Positions 45,105 to 55,500 of a stretch of DNA of 64,000 bases are shown piece by piece (within the stretch, counting starts at the first letter, position 1; every line of letters starts with the position of its first letter). The translations under genes and the position numbers were made by a program. This stretch comes from Marinobacter sp. LA51. GTDB taxonomy: Bacteria > Pseudomonadota > Gammaproteobacteria > Pseudomonadales > Oleiphilaceae. The notes beneath the pieces are model-generated. The model was not told the DNA's origin and searched no databases. It was given only the letters and a program-made list of their open reading frames with translations. The stretch spans positions 3,534,001 through 3,598,000 of the forward strand of contig NZ_AP028070.1 in the NCBI RefSeq assembly GCF_030297175.1, written 5' to 3'.

Positions 45105-45497
45105 ATGGATGACAACTTCGAGAATTTGAAGATCATGGTGATCGACGACAGCAAAACCATTCGTCGCACCGCAGAAACCCTTCTGAAAAAAGTCGGCTGT
45201 GAGGTGATCACCGCAACTGACGGCTTTGACGCTCTGGCCAAAATTGCCGATTCCCAGCCGGACATCATCTTTGTCGATATCATGATGCCGCGACTGGATG
45301 GCTACCAGACCTGCGCACTTATCAAGAACAATTCCTCCTTTAAAAAGACGCCGGTTATTATGCTCTCCAGCAAGGACGGCCTGTTCGACAAGGCAAAGGG
45401 CCGCATCGTCGGCTCTGACCAATACCTGACCAAACCGTTCAGCAAGGACGAGCTGCTCAATACTATCCGCCAATATATCCCCCAGGCGGCACAGTAA
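45105..45497 (+). CDS. pilG: Twitching motility response regulator PilG
   Basis: The 130-residue receiver protein has the acidic pair in IMVIDDSKTIRRTAETLL, phospho-acceptor Asp in IIFVDIMMPRLDGYQ, Ser in VIMLSSKDG and Lys in YLTKPFSKDELL. This sequence is very close to PilG of Pseudomonas, which takes phosphate from ChpA and promotes pilus extension and cAMP production. First gene of the eight-gene Pil-Chp cluster. Confidence 0.97.
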   Translation: MDDNFENLKIMVIDDSKTIRRTAETLLKKVGCEVITATDGFDALAKIADSQPDIIFVDIMMPRLDGYQTCALIKNNSSFKKTPVIMLSSKDGLFDKAKGRIVGSDQYLTKPFSKDELLNTIRQYIPQAAQ

Positions 45498-45529
45498 ACC
45501 TGCTGAAACCCAGAACCATCGAGGAACCC

Positions 45530-45892
45530 ATGGCTCGCATTCTCATTGTTGACGACTCCCCCACCGAGGTGAAGAAGATCTCCTCCATCCTGGAAAAGCA
45601 CCAGCACGACGTTCTGACCGCCGATAACGGCGCAGACGGGGTTGCCAAAGCCCGCGCAGAAACGCCTGACCTGGTGCTGATGGACGTTGTCATGCCCGGC
45701 CTGAATGGCTTTCAGGCTACCCGCCAGCTGACCCGCGCTCCAGAAACCGCCTCCATCCCAGTGGTTATCGTGACCACCAAGGATCAGGAAACGGACCGTG
45801 TCTGGGGTACCCGTCAGGGCGCCAAAGGTTATCTGGTCAAGCCGGTTAACGAAGACGATCTGATCAAAACAATCAACAATCTGATTGCCTGA
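45530..45892 (+). CDS. pilH: Twitching motility response regulator PilH
   Basis: The 120-residue receiver protein has ARILIVDDSPTEVKKISSIL, phospho-acceptor Asp in DLVLMDVVMPGLNGFQ, Thr in VVIVTTKDQETD and Lys in GYLVKPVNEDDLI. PilH acts as the second target of ChpA, thought to drain phosphate or direct retraction. It starts 32 bases after pilG and is followed by pilI. Confidence 0.97.
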   Translation: MARILIVDDSPTEVKKISSILEKHQHDVLTADNGADGVAKARAETPDLVLMDVVMPGLNGFQATRQLTRAPETASIPVVIVTTKDQETDRVWGTRQGAKGYLVKPVNEDDLIKTINNLIA

Positions 45893-45912
45893 TCCCCAAC
45901 CGTGGAGTAAGC

Positions 45913-46458
45913 ATGTCCGCCCAGACCGCCCCCTTTGCCGTTCTGACGGATATCGCCCAGCGCAGCCGGTCCATGGCGGCCGGCTTGCCGGAGCAACAAG
46001 AAGCCGTTGAGCTGTGGAACGGTATCGGCTTTATTCTTGCCGGTGAGCGCTATGTGGCTCCCATGGGCGAAGTCACTGAAATCCTCCATGTTCCGAGGTT
46101 CACCCACATTCCTGGGGTTCGCCCATTTCTCCTGGGTGCCGCCAACGTCCGTGGCCGCCTCCTTCCCCTGGTAGATCTTGCCAGTTTCTTTGACATCCCC
46201 CGCTCTTCGCGCAGTCTGCGCGAACGTCGGGTGCTGGTTGTCGAGGAAGGAGACATCTTCAGCGGGCTGGTGGTCGACAGTGTGTTGGGCATGCAGTACT
46301 TCGCTTCTGACAGTTTCAAGGACGCACCAAAAGGTGTGCCTGAAAACGTTCGGCCGTTTGTTACAGGCGGCTACGAGCGTAACGAAGAAGTCTGGAAAGT
46401 CTTTTCGGCCGTTGATCTGCTCGACGACGAACGCTTTCTCGACGTCGCACAGTGGTAG
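45913..46458 (+). CDS. pilI: CheW-like adaptor PilI
   Basis: The 181-residue protein has a CheW domain: FILAGERYVAPMGEVTEIL, then FTHIPGVRPFLLGAANVRGR with LLPLVDLASFF, VLVVEEGDIFSGLVVDSVLG. It links the receptor PilJ to the kinase ChpA at the cell pole. The N-terminal 35 residues precede the domain as in Pseudomonas PilI. Spacing to pilH is 20 bases. Confidence 0.95.
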   Translation: MSAQTAPFAVLTDIAQRSRSMAAGLPEQQEAVELWNGIGFILAGERYVAPMGEVTEILHVPRFTHIPGVRPFLLGAANVRGRLLPLVDLASFFDIPRSSRSLRERRVLVVEEGDIFSGLVVDSVLGMQYFASDSFKDAPKGVPENVRPFVTGGYERNEEVWKVFSAVDLLDDERFLDVAQW

Positions 46459-46549
46459 GGTGTTGATACTGGCAGGAACATCACCCTGACCGCCTGATAC
46501 CCGCAACAATAAACTTGCCAATCTTTAAGAAGAGGCCGGGAGCCAGAAA

Positions 46550-48625
46550 ATGAAAAACAGAGCCGGAAGACTCAGTATGGGACAGGGAGGCAACAAGCTG
46601 GTTGCCGGTCTGATTGCCGCACTGATTGCACTCACCGTCCTGCTCGTTGTGGTCCTGTTTATCATTAACAGTGACAGCCAGAACGACCAGGAGTACATCG
46701 CCAACACCGCTGAGCTGAGGGTACTTTCCCAGGCCATTGCGAAGAACGCGACAGAAGCCGCGGGCGGTACCGCCGAAGCCTTTAACCAGCTCCGGCGTTC
46801 ACGGGATGAGTTCCAGACGCTCTGGAACAACGTCTCTGAGGGCAACCCGGAAACCGGTCTCCCGCCCAGTGAACTGGCCAACCAGAGTGGCGTAAAGGAC
46901 AACTGGAATACCGTGCGTGAAAACGCCGACAGCATCCTGTCGACCCAGGACGCGGTTCTGGGCCTGCACGAAGTTGCGCGCACACTGAACGAAACCATTC
47001 CACAGCTGCAGGTCGAGTACGACGACATCGTTCAGATTCTGCTCGACAACGACGCCCCGGCCGAGCAGATCGCGCTGGCACAGCGTCAGTCACTGCTGGC
47101 TGAACGGATTGTGCGCTCGGTCAACAACGTACTGTCCGGTGACGAAGACGCGGTTATCGCCGCAGACCGTTTCGGACGTGACGCCAGCCTGTTCGGACGG
47201 GTACTGGAAGGACAGCTCAACGGCAACCCGGCCATGGGCATCTCGAAGGTAGACGATGAAGACGCCATCTACGGTCTCGAAGCCGTTGATGAACTGTTCG
47301 AGTTCGTCTCCCAAAACGTAGACGCCATCCTTGAAGCCTCTCCCGACCTCTTCAAGGTACGTACTGCAGCCAGCGACATCTTCCAGAATTCCGAGATTCT
47401 GCTCTCCGAACTGTCCGTACTGGCGGAAGGCTTCCGAAGCCAGTCTGGCTCTCGACTGGTCAGCCCGACCCTCGCCTTCATCATCCTGGCCGCCATGGTT
47501 GCCATCGTGGTTATGATCGGCCTGGCCCTGTACCGGGAAACCCAGGAACGCCTGTCAACGACTCAAGAGCAGAACGAGCAAAACCAGAACGCGATCCTGC
47601 GACTGCTGGACGAGCTGGCTGACCTGGCCGATGGTGACCTGACTACCGAGGCCACGGTAACCGAGGACTTCACCGGTGCCATCGCCGACTCCATCAACTA
47701 CGCGATCGACCAGATGCGCGGACTGGTACAGGCGATTCGGGGTACTGCGGTTCGGGTAGCATCAGCGTCCCAGGAAACCCAGGCCACGGCCATGCACCTG
47801 GCCGACGCCTCCGAGCACCAGGCTCAGGAAATTGCCGGCGCTTCTGCCGCGGTTAACGAGATGGCGGTCTCCATCGACCAGGTATCTTCAAACGCTGCCG
47901 AATCCTCCGCAGTTGCTGAGCGGTCGGTTGCGATCGCGAAGAAAGGTGCCGAGGTGGTACAAAACACCATCCGTGGCATGGACAACATCCGTGAGCAGAT
48001 CCAGGAAACATCCAAGCGGATCAAGCGCCTGGGTGAGTCGTCCCAGGAAATCGGTGACATCGTATCGTTGATCAACGACATCGCCGACCAAACCAACATC
48101 CTGTCCCTGAACGCCGCGATCCAGGCCTCCATGGCCGGTGACGCAGGCCGGGGCTTCGCGGTCGTTGCCGACGAAGTTCAGCGCCTGGCGGAACGTTCTT
48201 CTGCGGCAACCAAGCAGATTGAAGCCCTGGTTAAGACGATCCAGTCTGACACCAACGAGGCGGTTATTTCCATGGAACACACCACCGCTGAGGTGGTCCG
48301 TGGTGCACGTCTGGCCCAGGACGCGGGTATCGCGCTCGAGGAAATCGAGAACGTATCCATGTCTTTGGCGGAGCTGATCCAGAACATCTCCAACGCCGCA
48401 CGACAGCAGTCGTCGTCCGCTGCGCACATCTCCAACACCATGAACGTTATCCAGGAAATCACGTCCCAGACCTCGTCCGGTACCAACGCGACCGCGAAGT
48501 CTATCGGTAACCTGGCAGAAATGGCGTCCGAGCTTCGGTCCTCCGTTGCCGGCTTCACCCTGCCGGAAGAAGACGTGGCCGACCAGGAAGAAGAGGAAGA
48601 CAGCGACGTTCCGGTGGTGGGCTGA
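46550..48625 (+). CDS. pilJ: Methyl-accepting chemotaxis-type receptor PilJ
   Basis: The 691-residue membrane receptor has membrane segments at about 13-37 (LIAALIALTVLLVVVLFII) and about 305-328, a periplasmic region made of two PilJ-type helical modules between them, then HAMP and a long cytoplasmic signalling coil. The hairpin tip reads INDIADQTNILSLNAAIQAS with the following GRGFAVVADEVQRLAERS, a near match to the usual MCP tip. PilJ senses pilus tension and surface contact by binding pilin. Codon use is marked by GTC/ATC and CAG preference, but not foreign-looking. Confidence 0.96.
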   Translation: MKNRAGRLSMGQGGNKLVAGLIAALIALTVLLVVVLFIINSDSQNDQEYIANTAELRVLSQAIAKNATEAAGGTAEAFNQLRRSRDEFQTLWNNVSEGNPETGLPPSELANQSGVKDNWNTVRENADSILSTQDAVLGLHEVARTLNETIPQLQVEYDDIVQILLDNDAPAEQIALAQRQSLLAERIVRSVNNVLSGDEDAVIAADRFGRDASLFGRVLEGQLNGNPAMGISKVDDEDAIYGLEAVDELFEFVSQNVDAILEASPDLFKVRTAASDIFQNSEILLSELSVLAEGFRSQSGSRLVSPTLAFIILAAMVAIVVMIGLALYRETQERLSTTQEQNEQNQNAILRLLDELADLADGDLTTEATVTEDFTGAIADSINYAIDQMRGLVQAIRGTAVRVASASQETQATAMHLADASEHQAQEIAGASAAVNEMAVSIDQVSSNAAESSAVAERSVAIAKKGAEVVQNTIRGMDNIREQIQETSKRIKRLGESSQEIGDIVSLINDIADQTNILSLNAAIQASMAGDAGRGFAVVADEVQRLAERSSAATKQIEALVKTIQSDTNEAVISMEHTTAEVVRGARLAQDAGIALEEIENVSMSLAELIQNISNAARQQSSSAAHISNTMNVIQEITSQTSSGTNATAKSIGNLAEMASELRSSVAGFTLPEEDVADQEEEEDSDVPVVG

Positions 48626-48652
48626 TTTTCGGTCCGGGGCTGTTGACGGTTT

Positions 48653-49552
48653 ATGGCGCAAATGCATAACAACCTGTCACCCGCCGAAGGCATCTGGTCA
48701 CTGCGCCGACTCCCTGACATGGACGAGGCGCAGTTCCGCCAGTGGCAGACCTTGCTGGAACATCGTACCGGGATAACCCTGTCGGCAGAGCGGCGCTCAT
48801 TTCTGGAAACCAATCTTGGCATCCGAATGCGGGAAATCGGTTGCAACAGCTATCAGGCCTACTACGAGAAAATCGTATCCGGGCCCGATGCCATCCAGGA
48901 ATGGTCAACACTGGTGGATCGTCTGACGGTCCAGGAAACCCGGTTCTTCCGGGATCCCGATGCCTTTCGCCTGGTGGCGGATTATGTACTGACCAGACCG
49001 AGGGAGCAGTTGCGCAAGCGGCCACTGGAAGCCTGGAGTGTCGGCTGTTCAAGCGGTGAAGAACCTTACACCCTGGCCATGGTGCTGAACGAATGCATGA
49101 GCCAGCTGGAGTTGCAGCCCTTATTTGGGATTACCGGTTCCGATATCAGCAAGCCCGCGATTGACAAGGCCCGAGACGGCCTGTTCAACCCCCGCAAGTT
49201 GATGGGGATGGACGAAGAGCTGAAAACCCGGTACTTCCGCCCGGCCGAGCGGAACACCGTAGAGATTGTAGAAAGCATCCGTGAACGGGTGTGTTTTACC
49301 AGACTCAACGTGCTGGACCTCGACCAGGCTCCCATGCACGGAATGAACATTATTTTCTGCCAGAATCTGCTGATCTATTTCCGCCGCTGGCGCCGGCGGG
49401 AAATAGTCAGGCGACTTGCAGAGCGGCTGGCGCCCGGGGGATTGCTAGTGCTGGGCCAGGGAGAGCTGACCGATTGGCAGCCACCGGGTCTGCAGAGACT
49501 ACCCTCGGAACATGTACTGGCGTGGATCAAGCGCCAGACTGACGAAGAATAA
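48653..49552 (+). CDS. pilK: CheR-type methyltransferase PilK
   Basis: The 299-residue protein methylates Glu residues of PilJ with SAM. It has the CheR N-terminal helical part (FRQWQTLLEHRTGITLSAER) and the SAM-binding part with AWSVGCSSGEEPYTLAMVLN, ITGSDISKPAIDKARDGLF and the NIIFCQNLLIYF motif where most CheR read FCRNVLIYF. The final PGGLLVLGQGELTDW is also typical. It lies 27 bases after pilJ and 11 bases before chpA. Confidence 0.95.
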   Translation: MAQMHNNLSPAEGIWSLRRLPDMDEAQFRQWQTLLEHRTGITLSAERRSFLETNLGIRMREIGCNSYQAYYEKIVSGPDAIQEWSTLVDRLTVQETRFFRDPDAFRLVADYVLTRPREQLRKRPLEAWSVGCSSGEEPYTLAMVLNECMSQLELQPLFGITGSDISKPAIDKARDGLFNPRKLMGMDEELKTRYFRPAERNTVEIVESIRERVCFTRLNVLDLDQAPMHGMNIIFCQNLLIYFRRWRRREIVRRLAERLAPGGLLVLGQGELTDWQPPGLQRLPSEHVLAWIKRQTDEE

Positions 49553-49563
49553 CCGGAGTGGTT

Positions 49564-52500
49564 ATGGGCAATCACCATGACAGCATCGCCCTCGACTGGG
49601 TTCGGGGCGAGATACAGGACACGCTGACCCAGGGTCAGTATGCACTGGAAGCGTATGTCGAAAACCGAGACGACACCGCGCGCCTGCGCTTCTGCCTGAA
49701 TTATCTTCATCAGGTGCATGGCACCCTGCAGATGGTTGAGCTTTTCGGCGCAGCCCTGCTGACCGAAGAGATGGAGAAGCTGACCCAGGCCGTGCTAAAC
49801 GACACCGTCGCCAATGTCGACGAGGCCGTCGAAGTGCTGATGCAGGCGATCCTTCAGCTGCCCCAGTATCTGGATCACCTGGCCAGCAGCCGGGATGATT
49901 TCCCAATGGTGCTGCTGCCCCTGCTGAATGACCTTCGGGCTGCGCGCGGCGAAGCCCTGCTGTCAGATACATCCCTGTTCAAACCTGATCTGAGTCGCTC
50001 GCACATGCGAGTCACCGGCAAGGTGTCCCAGCGCCTTCAGGACCCGAAGGTCCTGGGTCATATCCGCAAACTGCGCCAGATGTACCAGTTTGCCCTGGCC
50101 GCCGTAATCCGCGAAGAAGATCTGGCAGCCCATTTCGATTACATGCAGAAGGTCATCCAGCGCCTTATTCGACTGTGCCAGAAAACGCCGCGTGGCGAGC
50201 TCTGGAAAGCAGCCAGCGCCTTTGTTGAGACCCTCCAGGCACACGTAAACCCGGTCAACGCTGCGGTTAAATCCCTGCTGCGGGAACTCGACAGCGAAAT
50301 TCGTCGACTCACCGATGAACACGCCGACATCCTGCAACAGCCGGCGCCTGAGGCGCTGCTAAAACACCTACTTTATTACGTCGCCCGGGCCCGGGACCTG
50401 GAAGCACCCCAGGTCCAGAGTTTGCGGTCTGAGTACCAGCTGGACCAGGCCCTTCCTTCCGAGGACGACGTAGACGCTGCCCGCAGCCGGGTTTCCGGCC
50501 CGGGCCGCGAAGCAATCCACTCGGTGGTTAGCGCCCTCAATGAAGAACTCACCAAGCTCAAGGACCAGCTCGACCTGTTCGTTCGCGCCGAACAGCGCCA
50601 GAACAGCGAATTGGAGGACCTGCTCCCCGGTCTGCGTCAGGTGGCCAACACCCTGGCAGTGCTGGGGCTGGGTATTCCCCGCAAGGTAGTGACCGAACAG
50701 GTCGAACTGATCAACAAGCTTAGCAACCAGATGGAGCCCGTCGACGATGGCACCATGATGGACATTGCCGGCGCCTTGCTCTACATCGAAGCCAGTCTGG
50801 CTGGCCTCGACAGCGACGGCCAGTCTGACGACGACACCGACAGTGACGAAGGCCAAACGGTTAATCTGGGTTCCCGGGAACTTGGCGAAGCCAACAGCGC
50901 ACTGCTGCGCGAATCCCGGAACACCCTTGAGCAAGTCAAGACAGCCATTGTCAATTTTATTGCCTCCCAGTGGGATACCCGGGAAATCGAGCACGTGCCC
51001 GGACTGCTGCACAGCATTCGGGGCGGCCTTGGCCTGATTCCCCTCAACCGCGTTGCCGACATGCTGGCCTCCGCCGAGCGCTACCTGACGGACGTGTTAC
51101 TCAGTGGCAAACAGGTACCCGACTGGAAGGACCTCGACACCCTGGCCGATGCCGTCACCAGCATCGAATACTATCTGGAGCGTCTGGCTGAAGGCATTGG
51201 CGAGAACGAAACCATCCTGAAAGTTGCCGAAGACAGCCTGGCATCGCTTGGCTTCCCGGTCGGTGCCGATCCGACCTGGTCCGAAGCCAACGCCGACGAC
51301 TCGATTCCGGTCATCGAAGCCTCCGAAGAAGACGCTGTCTCTGCCGCACCCGAAACCGCGAAATCGTCTGATCATGAGCTGCTGGACGACGAGATCCTGG
51401 GCATATTTATCGAAGAAGCCGAGGAAGTCCTCGAGACCATCCACGAATACTACCCGCAGCTGCGTCAGCATCATGACGACCACACCGCACTGACCGAAGT
51501 GCGCCGCGCCTACCATACCCTCAAGGGCAGTGGCCGCCTGGTTGGCGCCACCAGCCTCGGGGAACTGGCCTGGTCGGTAGAAAACCTGCTGAACCGGGTC
51601 ATTGATCGGACCATCAAACCCACGGACGAGATGTTTTCCCTTATCGATGAGGTCAACACTCGGATTCCGTCACTAATCAATGAATTCCGGGACGGCCTGG
51701 CCACCGGCGACGTTGATGAACTGATTCAACGTGCCGAGGCGATGGCCACCACCCGCCGCACCGAACTGAACATCGAAGAAAGCACCGAAGAAAGTGCTAA
51801 AGATAGCAGCGAAGCCACAGAGGCGGCGGAACAGCCAGCTGAAACTGAAAACACCGAAACACCAGCACCCGAGCTAGCTGCCGAAGCGCCAGTAACCGCA
51901 GGTTTCGCCGACGACGATGATCTGATCGACGATGAAATCCTTGAGATTTTCATCGAAGAAGCCGGAGAGGTTTTGGACACCGTTCGTGAATACCTGCCGA
52001 TGCTGCTGCGCCAGCGCGATGACCGCACTGCGTTGTCGGAAGTTCGCCGGGCATTCCACACCCTCAAGGGCAGCGGACGAATGGTCGGTGCACTGGTCGT
52101 GGGTGAACTGGCTTGGTCAGTGGAGAACATGCTGAACCGCGTGATCGACGGCAGCATTTTCATGAACGATGACGTTGCCGGTCTGCTTGAAGAAGTCACT
52201 GCGGCCTTGCCGGCCCTGGTCGAAGATTTCGAGAACCGCCGGGCGCCAAGCAGCGATACCAGCGAGCTCCAGGCTCGCGCCAATGCCCTGGCCAACGGTG
52301 AAATTCCCGATGCCAGCAGTATGCCCGCCTCCGAAACCGAGGTTGAGCCTGGTGACATTACTGACACGACCAAAGCCGGCCGCACTGACGCCGAGGTCGA
52401 CCCGGTGCTGCTCGATATCTTCGAGAGCGAAACCGACACCCACCTGCAATCGCTCAAGGATTTCCTTGCCGCAGCTGGTGACAAGACTTCGGTTTCCTAC

Positions 52501-55500
52501 ACCGATGATCTCTCCCGGGCCCTGCACACCCTCAAGGGCAGCGCCCATACAGCAGGCATTGCGCCGATTGCCGAAGTAATCACCCCGCTTGAGCGTTTCG
52601 TCAAGGAATCCCGGGCCCAGAACAAACGCGCGGACCGCGAAGTGGTGTCCTGCATCGCGGATGCCTGCAGCTTCCTGACCGAAGGCCTGGCCCAAATCCG
52701 GACCAATCCTCAAGCGCCGCTGCCAGGTACCGACGCGTTCCTGGCGAAACTGGACCGGCTCTCCCGCGAGAACCTGCACCGTTCCCGTAGCGCCGGTAGC
52801 GATGTGCCGGAACAAGAGGCCCCCTCGCAACTGGTGCAGCTGTTCTTGAACGAAGGTTTGGACATCGTTCTGGACGCCGACCGGATTCTCGACCAGTGGG
52901 CCAGCAACCCTCAGCAAACCGAGTCGCTCAACACCTTGCGGACAGAACTGGAACAACTGACCGAAGGTGCCGCAGACGCCGGCCTGCACGACGTCTCGTC
53001 GCTGTCTGGCGCACTTAAGGAAGCCTATGACAAGGCTGCCGCCTCCGAGCAGGCCGTGCCGAATGAAGCCTTTTTTGAGACCGTGCGCGATGCCCACGAA
53101 CAGCTGATCAACACCATGGATCAGGTTGCTGCGGGACTTTCGACCGAATCCAGCGACAACATCCTGGCACGCCTGGAAACCCTGATTCAGGATCAGGCTG
53201 ACGTCGACCAGGCCAGTGAACAGGCTGAGGTTATCAACCAGGAATTCGCTGAAGACCTGGAAGCCATCGATCTTGGCCTGGATCTGGAAGAGATCGAGCC
53301 GGCAACTCCGGAGACTGATGCGTCGCATGAGGCTACCGAAGCGACCGCACCTTCCGACGCCGAGGAGTCCGACGACGAGCTGGATCAGGAGCTGGCGGAG
53401 ATTTTCCTTGAAGAAGCCCGCGACCTCATCGACAGCACGGCGGACGCGCTGCAAAACTGGAGCGAAAACACCCACAACCTGGATTTGCTGCGGTTGCTGC
53501 AGCGGGATCTGCATACCCTGAAAGGCGGGGCACGCCTGGCTGACATCCCATCCATCGGCGACCTGTCCCACGAACTGGAAACGCTGTTTGAAGGCCTGAC
53601 TGAGCAGCGGCTGTCGATCAATGACGACCTGTCTGACCTGTTGTTCCGGGCACACGATCGTCTTGCCGGCATGGTCGAGGCACTGGAAGCCTCAGAAACA
53701 CCTCGCCCGGCACCGGATCTGATCGGTGAAATCCAGGCTTACATGGACAACGCCGACGGTTCCCGCCCGGTTACCGACGTCAGCACAGCATCTGATACGC
53801 CAGCGGAAGACGAATCGCTACCGCTCCCGGATCTTCAGGAGCAAGAGGAACCGGCACCAAGCGAGGACCTGGCGTCCGAAGACAATGTTACTGATCTGTC
53901 TCACCTGGACCCAGAACTGGTGGGCATCTTCCTGGAAGAAGCCTACGACCTGATCAATTCCACAGGCAGTGCGCTACACTCCTGGAGCGAAGACCCGTCC
54001 AACCGGACCGTTGCCGCAGAGTTGCAGCGCGATGTGCACACCCTGAAAGGCGGTGCACGCATGGCGGGCGTCGAGGCGATTGGCGACCTGACCCACGTCC
54101 TTGAAGACCTGTTCGAGAAAGTGGCCGAAGGTCAGCTGGACGCCAGCGACGACATGAACGACCTGCTGTTTGCCTGTCACGACCGGCTGGCACAGATGGT
54201 TGAGCAAGTTGCCACCCAGAAGCCCTGCCCACCGGCAGATGAGCTGGTGGCCAAGGTTCAGGCAATCCTGCGTGGCGAGCAGCTGGCCGGAGAGCCAGCA
54301 CCGGCGGAGCCTGAGTCCGAGGTGTCCGAGTACGACACCGATGAGCACGAAATCGAGGCCGAGCAGGCCCCTGCGGAACCCGAGCCAGAAGCCAAAGCGG
54401 AAAAGCTGACCGCCATTACTGAATCTCTGGCCAACGCCAATGACGACGACCTGATTGGTATCTTCCTGGACGAAGGTCTGGAGATCCACAGCGCCATCGG
54501 AGAGTGTCTTGCCCAGTGGCGCGATGAGCCGGATGAGCTATCCGGTGTGACCCAGCTGCAGCAGGAACTGCACACCTTGAAAGGTGGTGCCCGACTCTCA
54601 GACGTCGATCCGATCGCTGACCTGGCCGAGGCCTGGGCTGACGCACTGGATCCCCTGATTGCCGGCTCCAACAACCAGCAGGCCCTGTTGGCACTGAGTG
54701 GTCGCGCTCTGGATTCGCTGAAGGCCATGCTCACCACTCTGGAGGATGGCAAGCAGCCAGAAGCTGATAACCCACTTATCGAAGCTCTGCGAACAGCCCA
54801 CGATGTAGCCGCAGCCGATACCGGAGCGGCACAGCCGGATCCGGCGGGGGCCGAACAACAGGTAGACCCGGAAGTTCTGGAAATCTTCCTGGAAGAAGCC
54901 GGCGAAATCATGGATCAGCTTGAGCAGCTGCTGGACGACTGGCACAAAGAACCGTCCAACCATACCTTCAATCAGGAAGCCCAACGCGCGCTGCACACCT
55001 TGAAAGGGGGTGCCCGCTTATCACAACTGGCGCAGCTGGGGGATAAAGCCCACGGCCTGGAAACCCGGCTGATTGACCTGGGTGGCAATGCCCCCAGCGA
55101 AAGCCAATGGCAGAGCATTACCCAGGATCACGACGCCATCATTGCCATGGTGGCGGGCATCCGGAAACGCTTCGAATCCGGCGATTCCGCACCGGAGCCG
55201 ACCCCGGCACCCGAACCAGCCCCGGAACCGAGCCAGACACCGGATGCGAACCTGCCCAAGCCCACCAAAGCACCGGCGAAGCCACAGGCGAAAGCACGCA
55301 AGAAGGCGGCCGATAGTCAGCGTGCGGCCCAGGAAACCATCCGGGTTTCTGCGCCTCTGCTGGATGAACTGGTCAACCTGGCTGGCGAAACCAGTATTAC
55401 CCGTGGCCGTCTGGAAACCCAGACCAGCGACTTCGGCCACACTCTGGATGAAATGGCGGCCACCATTGAGCGTCTGCGTGAGCAGCTGCGCCGCATGGAA

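Noticed and set aside
52117..53655. 512-codon open frame on the minus strand within chpA
   Set aside because: It runs antisense to the Hpt repeats; its sequence mirrors the codon bias of chpA and has no domain or ribosome site.
50300..55300. Regularly repeated DNA segments within chpA, considered as CRISPR or satellite repeats
   Set aside because: The repeats are diverged, in frame and encode HTLKG-containing Hpt domains; spacing is hundreds of bases.
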